A stretch of 64,000 bases of DNA from Berberis thunbergii (Eukaryota; Streptophyta; Magnoliopsida; Ranunculales; Berberidaceae): NCBI GenBank assembly GCA_003290165.1, contig QNQO01006987.1, forward strand, positions 843,646 through 907,645, given 5' to 3'. Numbering within the stretch: the stretch's first letter is position 1; each line of letters begins with the position of its first letter. Made by a program: the position numbers and the translations under genes. Of the stretch, positions 12,483-24,461 are shown one piece after another. A model generated the notes under the pieces. It was not told the origin of the DNA. It was given only the letters and a program-made list of their open reading frames with translations, and searched no databases.

Positions 12483-12895
12483 AAATCTCGGGATGAGATT
12501 CTTTTGAGTTGTATATATTGTAACACCCCCTACTTTTTCAATGACAATTAAAATTTATGCAACTAAAAAAAATTCAATTGAAATTTTTGTTTTAAAATCT
12601 TCTTTCATTGGACAAATTATATTTTTCAGAATTCGCTTAACTTTCTTTCCTCTACCAAATCTCGGGACGAGATTCTTTTGAGTTGTATATATTGTAGCAC
12701 CCCGTAATTTTTGGTACTTACTGAATTTTTTTATATTTTTGTTTGATTGTCTTCATTAAGTTATGGGCATACGTATGAGCTATTTGTTTGTCCATGTGAT
12801 GTGTAGTTTGTTTATTTAAGAATTAATTTCCTACTTACCTTCCTCTACCGAATCTCGTGACGAGATTCTTTTGAGTTGTATATATTGTAATACCC
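12483..12895 (+). repeat. Triplicated polypurine-tract / LTR-start segment
   Basis: The segment AATCTCGGGACGAGATTCTT followed by TTGAGTTGTATATATTGTA occurs three times, giving candidate LTR starts TGTAACACC at 12519, TGTAGCACC at 12693 and TGTAATACC at 12886 (spacings 174 and 193 bp). The copies have diverged from one another. AATCTCG...CGAGATT is itself an inverted repeat. Confidence 0.85.
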
Positions 12896-15800
12896 GCCTA
12901 ATTAAATAAATATAAAAAATTCTTTTGTAAACCCTAATGTTGATGTGTTGCTACTAAATTGTATTTGGGCTTGGTTTTGGGCTTTCATAAACAAAGGATT
13001 AGGGTTTTATTTTGTGAAGATTAAGGGCGGACTACCTTTAGAATTTTAGTGGGGGCGAACAGCCACCCACCATATATATAAAAAAAAGAAGAAAACAATA
13101 AAAAAAAACCTTTTTTTCCCTTAAGCTTTTCTTTTCTCTTTAACGTTTCCTTCTTCTCAATGGCGGCTGACATTGGCGAGGTGATGAAGATGGGAAAAAG
13201 ATGGAGGCCGATGGAGGAAAAGATGTTCTTCCTCTTACCCTTTTCAACGGCGACGGAGGTTGAGATCGGTGTGATCAGGAGAGGCAGTTAGATCTGAGCA
13301 GAAGCGGAGGTGGTGATGGTTGTGGTGGTGGAGGAGAGGCCTCCGCTGCCGTGCTCGCTGTTTCCTCATCTGATGGTTTGGCAGATCTCGTTTCGGTTCG
13401 GAGATCTGATGATGATGGACGGTCAAGATTTGACCACTCAATAGGATGTTGTCACTCTCGATATTATTGAAGAAGACGCGACTCGGTATAAATCGATTTA
13501 CTGTGACCAGTGCCGAGTCATTGGATGGAGTGGTCATCCAGTGTGTCGTAAGCGATACCATTTCTTGATTCGAAAAAAAAATGGTAACACACCAGATGTG
13601 CCTTCACTTCCAGCCTAAAATAGAGAGGATGTATCAGTTCCTGGTCCAAGTAATCATGTGGAAGAAAATAGTTAGATTACTAAAGATCAGTCCACTCAAG
13701 TGTTACCTGATGTTGAATCAACTACAGTGATACGAGAATGGTTGGTTCAGTGATGGTGGCGAGATGATTGTTGCGATGAGATGGCTACCATGTGTTGACT
13801 GAGTTTCGATTCTTGGATCAAAGGTGAGCTTATTTTCATCCCCTTTCTTTTTAATTTTTGTATCGATTTTGGTTATTGTTGTTTTGGCTTTAGTTCCCAA
13901 CCTACTTAAACCTGCCAAATTTATCGAGTTTTGTAAATTTACCTTGCTGCTAGTAATAAAATTTTGAGATCGCCTCACAAACATTTTTCCTCTTATAGCT
14001 AACCCAATCAATCTGAAAGAAGTTCAGAGTATTATAGAAGTATGTCAGTAGGCGAACATGAACGATATACATGGATATAGACTTGACTGTTAAGGCCACA
14101 ACAATTGGCAATCTTGTTTTGAGCAGTGAACTAAGATAATCAGGATATGAAGAATATGAATTTTAAGCAAGTTTTAAAATTTGTATGAATCATGTCTGCA
14201 TTTCTAGGACACGGAAACATCAATAATCATTTGTGTCTCACATATAAGGATATAAAAGAGATAGACTGGGTATTTTCTTGGTGATGAATTGACACCAACA
14301 TGGAAGCAGTTAGAGAAGAAGTGTTTATTACTTAATATTTTTTTAAAATTTTTATGAGCCTTTTAGCAAAAAGATGAAAGTAAAATTAGGAGAGAAATAA
14401 ACAGAGTAAATATGGTATTTGTAATACTCAAACCATACATCTGTCCGATCCATATTACGACATTTCAACATAATATATACATACTGGTTTGGATTAGAAT
14501 TAGTTTATCTTAGAAATTTATTATATCATAACAGCATATGTCGATTTTGTGTCTTATTTAACTTAACCATCATACTTATATAGTCGAATTCTATTTTTAA
14601 GACAAGTGCTCAAATGTATAGATGGAAGAATGATTATGGCATTCAAACACGATACACATGTTTTGGATGCTTTCACCGTAAGTTGGTATCATGTAAGTTG
14701 ATAAAGAAGTATGAGAATACTTCCCTTTGCTGGGTTGTGAAATCTACACTCTAGGTTTCCCAAGCCATTTTCTATTCAGATATTTGGAATTTACATAGCT
14801 GGCAAGATTGATCCCAATTGCTTAACACAAAATAGAAGAAAATTTTCTAGTAATAGATATTGGCTGGAATTTTACTGAGCACTTGTTTTAGCTTGAGTAT
14901 TTGTATTGTTATGCCAATTGGTATGCACATTGTTTTTTATATGATGCAAATAGATGAGATGTGTGAATTGGCAATGTGTCAAATATTATTTGTTCCCCAA
15001 GAGAATGGTGGATACTGTGGTTGATTTATTTATGGTTGACAAAGTGTCACCATAAAAGAGTTTTGAGGATTTATTTATTTTTATGTTCTTTTCCACAACT
15101 CCAAAAAAAAGTGAAAAGAAAAGAAATTTGTTTTGTATACAGACTTGCTTTTATACGTGTGATAAAATATTGGGTATGCAGACTTGCTTGCATATCGGTG
15201 CACCATTCCATGTGAGTTCGGTTGTACATGTAGATTTAGGATGAATACTTGCCATTGATCGAACTTCGGGTGAGATGACATGACACTCGAGGTGGCACCC
15301 CACTTGAGTCATGTACTCTCCGAGTGGCTTCGATGGCAAGGGAGGCACACTTGGGTGAGGTGTGTTCGACACATGGAGGATAGGGCAATTGTGGAAAAGA
15401 AGCGAGATTTCTTTTGTGTATGTGTATAGTTACCTTAAAGGAAGAAACTAAATGCTCATTCAACCATTGAATGAGAACTACATGTCTTCCTAAAGGTAGA
15501 AAAAATGTGTTTTGTTAATATTTCAATAATAGTCTAATATGATTATGAATTGTATTGCTGTTGCATTTATGAGGATTGATAACTCATAAATTTTATTTAT
15601 TAGTAATAAATTGTGCATAATTATTTATTAGGATGATGACACCTTTGCCTCATTGAGGAACTACCTGATGTGTGGTTGTTTATTGTTTTGTTTTTGATGT
15701 TGTCATGTGCTGATTTATTGATTTTGGGATGAAGATTTCTCACACCTGATTTATTGCTGACCCAAGTGAGTTTTTGCTTCTTGGGTACATTCCTTTTGGA

Positions 15801-16037
15801 ATGTAGCCGATTAGCCTTTCAGGTTTAGAGATTTTGAGCTACGTTACTGAAGTTTTGGTTAGTGAGCTAGCCATGCAAGTCTTCTTTGGGTTAGATTTTT
15901 ATTTGTTTTAGATGTTTAGTTGTTGCTGTTATTTGTTTATGTTGTTATTGAATTTTCACGTCTTGAGTTTTGGGGAAAACGGATAATCCTACGTGGATTT
16001 TGGGATTTTCATTTTCTTCGAAAATCGGGGCGTGACA
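12886..16037 (+). repeat. 3' LTR, about 3.15 kb
   Basis: It starts TGTAATACCC and ends GGCGTGACA (TG...CA). The whole interval has no recognised gene; weak open frames near 13244-13561 and 15081-15463 have no family resemblance. Because 12886-16037 is the only complete copy, its length rests on choosing the third of three possible starts. Confidence 0.65.
13070..13090 (+). promoter_or_regulatory. Possible LTR promoter TATA box
   Basis: CCATATATATAAAAA lies about 190 bp inside the 3' LTR, followed by a pyrimidine-rich tract, a plausible RNA polymerase II start region for the retrotransposon. No transcript evidence is available. Confidence 0.4.
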
Positions 16038-16538
16038 ATCGAGATCCGTAACAACCCTATTAGAGATCATTTTCCCATCAATATTAGCATCACTAACACC
16101 AACAGGATCATCGCGAGCAATAATCTTAGCAGCTCGAGATTAAGTAAGCAAAGCCTGTTCCACCTCGTTTATAATGTACAAGCCACTACGCGCCACAACA
16201 TCCTTAGCAAGGAACAACTCCATAGTAACCACGGGAAGCCATAAAAAATGGTCATTGGTTGCCTGTTCCTCAACAGACAATTGTGGATCCTTACATTTGT
16301 TGGGGATTCGAAACGACCACATAATCTTTCAACCCCGCAAGTTAAAATGACCGGATTTGACAGAAACATAAAACCAAAACTAGGATTAGTCCCTATAATC
16401 GTCATTAAGTTTCAAAAAATAGGCGGGGGAGCAGAGAAAGCAAATATTCTTAGTCACTACAAGTCTAACCACCGAATGCAAAAACTTTAACAGTCAAGAG
16501 AATGCTAGTAAGAACGGCTCTCGCATAATTAGAGACCA

Positions 16539-16811
16539 TCACCCTCTAGCCGTCGGGACTGGAAATCGAAGCCTAGACTGGAACATACACGGATAAAACG
16601 CTATATAACCATTCCTTGGATGACAAGGACTGTCATTCTGCCTAGGCAAAACTATCTCAAGGTCGGATGGTAGAGAATACTCGGAACGAACACTCTCCAA
16701 CGTAGCTTGTGAAGCCTTCTTGGGTGAGAAGATCGCTTCACAAACACTAAGTGCTTCACCATCTAGTATACTGTTGGTAGATAATGAAAAGGAATGAAGA
16801 AACGAAGACAA
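16539..16811 (-). pseudogene. Antisense ORF fragment of a Tat-lineage gypsy element
   Basis: The 90-residue frame contains SDLEIVLPRQNDSPCHPRNG followed by YIAFYPCMFQSRLRFPVP. This resembles the plant family annotated as putative gypsy-type transposon protein (Pfam PF04195 type: LP..D.P..PP.GY...Y...F..GLRFPL). It ends abruptly, and the frame continues only as debris toward 16140. Its function in the retrotransposon is unknown. Family assignment is from motif memory. Confidence 0.55.
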
Positions 16812-17100
16812 AAAGAAAAATAAACCCTCGTTTCAAAGATAACATAAATAGATAAATACAGCTATAACACCTCCTTTTATAGAGCCGAGCAACGAAGAGA
16901 CTGCTCATAGGATGACGTACGAGATATGATGGTTGCACAAGTCCCAAAATGCGCTAAAAAAGAATGAATGAGCGAGAGATCAAAATACCAATATCATCAA
17001 AAAGCTAACATTAAATGCAATGCAATGATGAAGTCGAAAGTCCAACCATCGCAATAGTCAATTGCCACCTTAGTGTACCCACTAACTAAGGGGGAATAGT

Positions 17101-17625
17101 TGATGATACATCAAAATGGACTATCATCACAACCATACACATGGCAGAAATCGCCCATCACGATGGCCAAATATTTCAAGACCAGGCCAACTCAAAAAGC
17201 CCAAAAAGGGTGGATCCAGTCGTAGAAGCCCAAACAGGGCGCATCAGAACAACTCATAATCAGAGGCCCAAGAAAGTTTTCCCTTAATGAAGAGGAACCT
17301 TACAGAAAAAGGAGTCGTGAAGGGAGTTAGTCCCCAAAGACGCATCTTCATAAAGGAGGATACTATTACAAAGAACGTCTCCCCTCAATTAGCCTCACAT
17401 GCTTAAGTCGCGCAGAGAATTAATAACGATCATTATATAAGGTAAAGAGAACATTCGACAGAGGTAAGTAATTTTAACTGAGTTATGTCAAGATTAATCT
17501 CCATCTTTAACAGAGTTACTGACTTAAGCATCGGAGTCCCTTCGATCACCAAACAGGTGGCCTTTGGCAATCTAACATTTGTTTTGCAGGTTAGATTTAC
17601 AAGAGACCAGATTTTGGACGCATCA
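17101..17625 (+). repeat. Gypsy 3' LTR, 525 bp
   Basis: It starts TGATGATACATCA right after a polypurine tract and ends GGACGCATCA (TG...CA). It has a TATA-like TTATATAAGG near 17435 and the phrase TTAAGCATCGGAGTCCCTT typical of plant gypsy LTR R-U5 regions. No primer-binding site follows, which fits a 3' LTR. Confidence 0.75.
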
Positions 17626-17689
17626 GTCTTTTTTACTTGAGCGAATTAGGTTATTGTAGTGTCATAAGTCTTACCTCGAGGAGGAGTCA

Positions 17690-19420
17690 AACTTGGTAGA
17701 CGTTGTCTGGGTCTAGATGACTAGGCTTCCCTAATGAATCTCAGTCCTATGTAGAACTATAGAAGTCAGGGTATTTGTAGGGAGGTCGTCTCTGCTAGAC
17801 TTTTGTGGTCTCAATTATGAAAAAAGGAGTTGAGTTGTCATGAAGTTGTCGCCACCCGAATGCATTAGACTTCCATGATGAACCCTAATCCTGAATAGGA
17901 GTTAGGTTATAGAGAAGTCATCTATTTCCAAATGGACTAAACCTTCGTAGTAATAACTCAATCTTGAAGAGGATTTGATATATTAGGAAGTCGTTTGCCC
18001 GTATGGGTTAGACTCATATGATGAACCCTAATCCTAAACAAGAGTTAGGTTATGGAGAAGTCATCTCTTACCGAGTTGACTAGACCTCTCTAGTAATGGA
18101 CTCAATCCTGAAGAGGAGTTGAGCTGTCAGGAAGTCATTTGCCCGAATGGGTTAGACTACCATGATGAACCCTAATCCTGATAAGGAGTTAGGCTATGGA
18201 AAAGTCATCTCTATCCAAACAGACTAGACATATGTAGTAATGGACTCAATCCTGAAAAGGAGTTGAGCTGTCGGGAAGTCATTTGCCCGAATGGGTTAGA
18301 CTCCCATGATGAACCCTAATCCTGAACAGGAGTTAGGTTATGGAAAAGTCATTTCTTTTTTAGCGGACTAGACCTCGTAGTAACAGACTCAATCCTGAAG
18401 GGGAGTTGACCTATTGCGAAGTCCTTTGCTCGAGTGGGTTAGACTCATAATGAAACCTAATCCTGAAAAATGTTAGGTTAGGGAGAAGTCATCTATGTCC
18501 GAACGGACTAGATCTCGGTAGTAAGGGACTCAATCCTGAAGAGGAGTTGAGCTATCAGGAAGTCATTTGCCCAAATGGGTCAGACTCCTATGATGAACCC
18601 TAATCATGAACAAGAGTTAGGTTGTTGAAAAGTCATCTTTGTCCGAGCGGACTAGACCTCCGTAGTAATGGACTCAATCCTAAAGAGGCATTGAATTGTT
18701 AGGAAGTCACTTGCCTGAATGGGTTAGACTCCCATAATATACCCTAATCCTAAACAGGAGTTAGGTTATGGAAAAGTCATATTTTTCCTAGTGGACTAGA
18801 CCTCCGTAGTAACAGACACAAACCTGAAGAGGAGTTGATCTGTCTAGAAGTCATTTTCCCAAATGGGTTAGACTCCTGTGATGAACCCTAATCCTGAATA
18901 GGAGTTAGGTTATGAAGAAGTCATCTATGTCCGAGTGAACTAAACCTCCATAGTAATATACTCAATCCTGAAGAGGAGTTGATCTATCCAGAAGTCGTTT
19001 ATCTGAATGAGTTAGACTCCCATAATGAACCCTAATCCTGAACAGGAGTTAGGTTATGGAGAAGTCATCTTTGTTCGAGCGTAGTAGACCGTCGTAGTTA
19101 TGGACTCAATCTTGAAAAGAAGTTGAGCTGTGGAGAAGTCATTTGCCTGAATGGGTTAGACTCTCATTATGAACCCTAATTCTTAATAGGAGCTAGGTTG
19201 TGGAGAAGTCATCTCTGTCTGAATGGATTAGACTTTCGTAATAATGGACTCAATCCTAAAGAGGAGTTGAGCTATCAAGAAGTCATTTGCCAAATGGGTA
19301 AGACTCCCATGATGAACCCTAATCTTGAACAAGAATTAGGTTATGGAGATGTCATCTTGGTCCGAACGAACAAGACCTTTGTTAAGCAGACTAGGTCACT
19401 TAGATGTGGTGAATTGTGAG
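17690..19420 (+). repeat. Tandem array, about 144-bp unit made of two related 72-bp halves
   Basis: About eleven to twelve units. The landmark ATGATGAACCCTAATCC recurs near 17875, 18017, 18172, 18306, 18448, 18591, 18734, 18880, 19023, 19167 and 19310. Each unit has half A (AATCCTGAACAGGAGTTAGG ... CTAGACCTCCGTAGTAATGG) and half B (AATCCTGAAGAGGAGTTGAG ... GGGTTAGACTCCCATGATG), which are clearly related to each other. The array lies between the Tat LTR and the minus-strand gypsy fragment. Small open frames inside it are not genes. Confidence 0.92.
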
Positions 19421-19739
19421 CATCCTCAATAGGACTAGACTCGGCCATTGTGCGCCATTTTGGTCCCATTAGTTGGATTAGGTTACTCATGAGCGGTGAG
19501 CTGTTGTGAGAGTGGGCTCGGTTTGTTTTGTGCTATCGTGGTTCCTTGGGCGAATTAGTCACCTAGATGCGACAATTTGTTGACATCCTTAATAGGATTA
19601 GACTAAGTCATTGTGTACCATCGTGGTCCCCTTGGTCGAACCAAGTTTGCCCCTATATAAAGAGTTGAGTGTGAAATGTCATCATTTTCAAATAAAGTAC
19701 ATTTGTTTATAATTCTTCTTTAAACGTTCTACATGACTC
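19421..19739. other. Diverged continuation of the repeat, no gene
   Basis: Two related phrases, GACTAGGTCACTTAGATGTG near 19389 and GAATTAGTCACCTAGATGCG near 19552, show a second loose duplication of about 163 bp next to the 144-bp array. No coding sequence was recognised. Confidence 0.5.
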
Positions 19740-19805
19740 ATGTTCTCTGACCAGTGGGCTCTTGGCCAGTTAGTCCTTTTCCAAAGGGCTTATAGGGCAA
19801 AACAG

Positions 19806-20207
19806 TTATTTGCCCGATTGCTTCATTGCCACGTAATGGCACTCTCTTGCGGTGGACTTATCGCCCTTGATAATCCTTGCCTTATAAACGGTGAGGTACT
19901 TGAGGCATTGGTGCCAAGTAGAGACCACCGCTCCCATCTGGTGGAGCCAAGGCATGCCTAGGATCACATTGTATGTAGAGGGAGTGTCTACGACAATGAA
20001 TTCCTTCATTATCATCCTTATTAGGTGTGGTTCCTCTGTTACAACAGACAGTCTAATGCTTCTGACTGGGTAGCTTCGTGCGCCATTGAAGCCAATCATA
20101 GCCTGGTTGTGAGGCTTTAGATCTTCTTTCCTCAACCGCATCCTGTAGAATGCTTCCAAGAACAACACGTTGGCTAAGCTCTCCGTATCCACCAATGACC
20201 TCTTCAC
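19806..20207 (-). pseudogene. Gypsy retropepsin-like protease domain, active site altered
   Basis: The 133-residue frame contains LANVLFLEAFYRMRLRKEDL and NVILGMPWLHQMGAVVSTWH, the hallmarks of plant gypsy gag-pol protease domains. The expected Asp-Thr-Gly of the active site reads Asp-Thr-Glu (VDTESLAN), which should abolish activity. The family normally cleaves the gag-pol polyprotein. Confidence 0.85.
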
Positions 20208-20683
20208 ACCTCACTTTGTTATCGTGATCATGATGACCAGGGCGTCATTGTGCGAGAAGTGGACCCCTTGCATGTCTTGCTCTGTGAATGCTAGATTCAG
20301 GGTTGGATGCTCTATGCAAGCATGCTGGATATGGCGGTCTTCATGGGGGAAACTCGTTTGTGGTTCTCGAACTTCTCTTTTCCTTGATTGATTTGATTGT
20401 TCCAGTTCATCGTATTCATTGTGCAGGGCATAGATAACACCCGCAATTTTCTCTTCTGCTTCTAGTGCATGATCTTTTTTTCCTTTCTTTGGGGCTGTTT
20501 TTCATCAAATTCACGAATTTCTGGAGCCTCCCCTTTTGTACCCAGTACTCAATATCATTCTTAAGACTTTAGGAGTCCTGACTAACGTGATCGTGGTCCT
20601 TGTGAAAAGCGCAATACTTCTTTTTATCGTGCTTGACGGGTCACTATTGAGCTTTGAGGGCCACTTTAGGTCCTCCCAACTCT

Positions 20684-21640
20684 TCATAGTAGAAGGGACC
20701 TTGGACAGACCTTGGCGTTGAGCGTGGTGTATTTGGGGTACTTTGTATTGATGTAATTGGTGACCTCATTAGGTTTCACTTTGTCAGACACAACCCTGCT
20801 ATCGTTTCGCCTTTTTAGATCTGTTGTCCTTTTCGTGCCTCTTTTACGGACGTGTCGTCGCTGCAACTATCGATCATAGTCAGCTTGCTGTAAAAGCGAG
20901 TGAAATATTCCTTGAGGGTCTCACCACAGATATTGGGCCCCCTTCCTGATCCTCGAACTCCCTACGAACCGGGTGATGAATGCCTTTGCCAAGACCTGAA
21001 ATGAATTGATGGATCTTGGATGAATGCTGTGGAATCAAGCCAGTGCAACCTTCTTTAGGCTAGTAGGTAAAGTCATGCACAGAATGGCCTCTGAACTTTC
21101 TTTCAATTCCATCACATGGTAGTAATGGCGCAGGTGATCCGATGGATCGAATGTCCAGTCATAAAACTCGAGTTTTGGGGACACAAACTTCTTTGGCAAG
21201 GGCGCGCTCATAATCTCCTCCAAGAATGGAGGGATAGTAAGATCATACATGATGTCTGGATTGGTCGCCCCCAATCGAAGTGGGCTCTCAACCACTGTCA
21301 TGTCCGCCTTTAAGGCGTGGTTCCCACTACCTTTCATGTTCTTCAAGTTCCCCTTGTAGCTAGCTTTTTTATCTTCACCGAGGAAGTTGTCGTTTTCATG
21401 GACATGTTCCTTGACCTCTTCCTGGGTTAGGACCCTTCTTGAATTTCTTCCATTCTCTGATGGTGGCTGTAGATCCTGAGTAAGCCTTTCCACCATCCGC
21501 ATAAAATGGTTCATATGAAGTAGAATCTGATCTATACGAGGGTCAGCCGTGGCTGGGCCTTGCGACTTCTCTGCTTCCTCGATTTGATTGACCCGACCAA
21601 GAGGCAGGGGTTTCCTGGCCAGAGCATTTTTTTTGGCTCG
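20684..21640 (-). pseudogene. Gypsy gag (Retrotrans_gag) remnants
   Basis: Open segments at 21514-21035 and 20866-20684 include SPKLEFYDWTFDPSDHLRHY followed by a Leu-rich core, the gag domain of plant gypsy elements, and a later Lys/Arg-rich part. Several stops and frameshifts separate the pieces and no single gag frame remains. Confidence 0.78.
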
Positions 21641-21747
21641 GCATTGTTATTGTTGACTTGGGATCTGGTGTTGGTGACCATGTCTCGAGATTCTATTGGT
21701 TTAAAAGAGCTTGTGTATTTGTTTTAAGGGAGACTTTGTCGTTAATC

Positions 21748-21766
21748 CCCACGGACGGAGCCAAAC
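21748..21766 (-). promoter_or_regulatory. Primer-binding-region signature after the LTR
   Basis: On the minus strand TTTGGCTCCGTCCGTGGGG follows the LTR end. It is a variant of the TTTGGCGCCGTCTGTGGGGA phrase found at this place in many plant gypsy elements. Confidence 0.6.
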
Positions 21767-22371
21767 TGATGCATCCAAATTCATCCCTATCGATTCCTAA
21801 CCTACAAAATGAACAATAGTGAGCAAGGACCACCGTTGTGGTGGCCGAAGGAACTCCGATGCTAAAGTCAGGTGACTAAGTAAGGATGAATGTAGATTGT
21901 ACATTAGATTGTGAGTGCGTACCTTTCCCATCCCTTTTGTTCGCCTTATATTGCGAATATTTTACTCTTTCATTAACTTTATCGTCGAGGAGTGAATGGA
22001 GGGAGGAGATATCGTTGAGGATCTTACTCATCCATGACTGGGTTGCATTTAACACTTGGCTTTATTTGGGACCCAATACTTGATTGGATCAAGAGCTATA
22101 CAAGATAGATCTTGGGCTTGTGACAGCCAAGAGATATGCATTCATGCCTTATTTTCCTGAGCCAAGCTCTAAGATTTGCACCACGTTGGGCTCGCATGAT
22201 CTGGACTTTGGCGCATGACTTATGGGTTCAACAGTGATTTGGCTGAGTCTTGGCTGGACTGTGTTTGAGCCTACTCGAGACTGTGCTAAGGCCCTACTGT
22301 ACTAGGGTTGGCCTATGCCACATGTGTGGTTGTGACTGGCCGGTGGTTGTTTGATGTCTCATCATATATCA
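21767..22371 (-). repeat. Gypsy 5' LTR, about 605 bp
   Basis: On the minus strand it runs from TGATATATGATGAGACATC at 22371 to GGATGCATCA at 21767. The LTR at 17101-17625 has similar ends but runs in the other direction and differs internally, so the two belong to related but different insertions. Confidence 0.7.
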
Positions 22372-23964
22372 TGGTTTCTTTGTTGATAACATCATTTTAA
22401 ACAAGAGATTATGATTTCAACAATGTTGGCATACAGGTTCATGGCCCATATTTTCACAAACCGCACCCCTCTTATTTAAGATATACCTCTCCTTGATTTG
22501 TGAAAAACAAAAACGTGAAATCGAGTGTTTCTCATCTTATTGGCATTTTGTCACAACTCACCCAGAGTTTGAAGATAACTCATAGAGTCTTACAGATATG
22601 GAGAATAAAATCCCCAAAACAACCCTTTGAGGAAGATAATGATTTCAAAATTTTGTGCCGATACAAGACGGATGCGAGAAATGATTCGTATATGTTGTTT
22701 TAAAACAAGAGTTGGGGTTGAGAATAGTTTGTGACCTTGGGGAAAATCTAGTACAAGTATGTTTTTCAATAGTATATGAAATGCTTGCTCAATGGATGAG
22801 TAATAATTTAATTTAATTAGGATTTCAATTAAGCAAGTTTAATGTTTCAATTACAATAGAAGTTATAAGGTTACTCCATCTTGATTAGAAGAATGTTTTC
22901 TATTTAGTTGAATGTCAGTAGTTAAGAAGTTTTAGAAGGCAAGCTCAATGTGAATGTGAATTGAAATAAGCGAATCAGAAGAAAAAGTTGAAGGACTTAC
23001 AAGGACTATTTTTTCTAATTGTAGACCACGTAAGACCCTTTGAAAATGCCTCAAAGGTCTGCTTTTTGTAATTCAAGACTATTAAAAGTCACAAACCCAA
23101 ACCATGGCTAAAAGATTTGTAAAAAGACAAATATAGCCATACTCGTAGACATATTGACGTGGCATTTTTATTTATGTATTCAAATTCCAGTTACATTGAA
23201 ACAAACGAAATATGCAATCTTTTAACGTAATTTAATATTTTTTCAAAGTTGTTTCATGTCCTTGAAACATATATGATTGATTCTTGGTGAGTAATCTAGA
23301 ATTAAAAATAAATAAAGATACAAAAACTATGGAAATAAACTTATGATTTTTTTTAGAAGGTGATTGAATCTCGATTAATAATAGCTTGATTCAAATAGAA
23401 GAAGTTAATATGGAAATCGATATGTTCTGTTGAATAATTCTTCAAGAGATTGGATCAAATTCTAATGCATTTTCAATGTTGGGTGTTAAAGCTATATTCA
23501 GAAACCATATCATAGTAGTTGAGAAGAAATCAAAGGAGTGCACGATGGTGTTGGTATATAAGAGATTAAAGTGATTTAAGGTTGTTTACTTCAAAGAGAA
23601 GGATAAAGAAGACAAATGGTGGCAGGAGAGTAGTATTGAATTTAGTTAAGGCTCAAGATATGATCCTTATGATTTTGTTTTTGAAAATTGATCACTTAAG
23701 TTAAAAGGCAATAATATCTTTCTAATTATATTTAAACCATTGGGTTTGTGGCTTTTAAGAGTATTTAATTAGAAAAATGGATTTTAAGGCATTTTTAATT
23801 GTTAGGGTATGATGTGGTCTACAATTATAAAAAGTAGGCGTTATAAGTCATTTTCCCGAAGTTGTAGAAGGCAAACTCAATGTGAATTGAAAGAAGCGAA
23901 TCGGAAGAAGAAGATGAAGGAAGTGAATTGGTTGAGAGCAATGATGAAATAAGTTGAAGAGAGG
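22372..23964. other. No gene recognised
   Basis: AT-rich sequence with only short open frames. Bases about 22975-23000 resemble 23885-23910 (GAATTGAAAGAAGCGAATCGG-like), the edge of a dispersed repeat. The segment from about 23870 to 23964 is the left half of the repeat into which element E inserted. Confidence 0.5.
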
Positions 23965-24461
23965 CACTACTACAAAAAATGGGCAATTCTGGCGGATGAT
24001 ATATGACACTAAAGGCATACCAGTGAATTAAGGGTATTCGCCTGGAAAAGGAAAATCTTAACACTTTTATCCGCCAAGATAGTTTTTCTAGTGTTTGTAT
24101 TCTCCACGTCAATTCTGGCTGGTGATATACGACACTTTGTTGCATTTTCTTAACACGCACGAGTTTCAAAAGGTTCGACATTCTAGATGATGGATATTCT
24201 TCTAGGGAAGATTCATGACTGATTTTGTTGTAGGTTAGGCATGAGTTTATGATGGATTTATGACTGATTTTCTTAACACACTGGGTATTTGGTGTAGTGA
24301 CAGAGCTCCCAACCAAATTGGAAGTTTTTCACCCATTGGTGGGAGTGGTAGTGGGTATGGTCCCTAAGTTTTTCACCCATTTTGATTATCTACTTGTTTA
24401 TATTATATTATATTTTAATTTTATAATTATTAATAGTTAAGTATTTGTTTGCTAGGTTTCC

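Larger units (their letters stand above)
12090..16037 (+). mobile_element. Large-LTR retrotransposon derivative (non-coding), interrupted by element A
   Basis: Two related LTR ends are seen: 12090-12212 and about 15911-16037, both ending CGGGGCGTGACA. The first is followed by TTTGGTATTAGAGC, a primer-binding site complementary to initiator methionine tRNA with one mismatch to the usual TGGTATCAGAGC. The downstream LTR appears to start at 12886, giving an LTR of about 3.15 kb and an internal region of only about 0.67 kb with no gag or pol. That is the structure of a LARD-like non-autonomous element. The rest of the 5' LTR was displaced by insertion of element A. Confidence 0.78.
16038..17625 (+). 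mobile_element. 3' end of a Tat-type Ty3/gypsy element, truncated on the left
   Basis: The segment has an antisense ORF region (16140-16811), a polypurine tract ACTAAGGGGGAATAG ending at 17099 and a 525-bp LTR at 17101-17625. An antisense ORF between pol and the 3' LTR is a known trait of several Tat-lineage gypsy elements. The left side is cut by the LARD-like element ending at 16037, which seems to have inserted into it. Confidence 0.7.
19740..22371 (-). mobile_element. Ty3/gypsy retrotransposon fragment: 5' LTR, gag, protease
   Basis: On the minus strand the order is an LTR (22371-21767), a TTTGGCTCCGTCCGTGGGG leader signature, gag and an aspartic protease domain. Reverse transcriptase, RNase H, integrase and the 3' LTR are absent; sequence beyond the protease passes into the tandem array. 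The gag and protease frames are interrupted, so the element is dead. Confidence 0.85.

Noticed and set aside
13244..13561. Minus-strand frame of 105 residues in the large LTR
   Set aside because: His/Arg-rich, no family resemblance, and it lies in the probable untranslated leader of the LTR transcript.
17690..19420. Possible CRISPR-like direct repeats
   Set aside because: Units are contiguous with no unique spacers, and the setting is a plant nuclear genome.
24285..24300. TTTGGTGTAGTG, resembling the A/B/C terminal repeat
   Set aside because: It lies inside element E, lacks the fourth T of TTTTGG and has no subterminal palindromes beside it, so it is probably chance.
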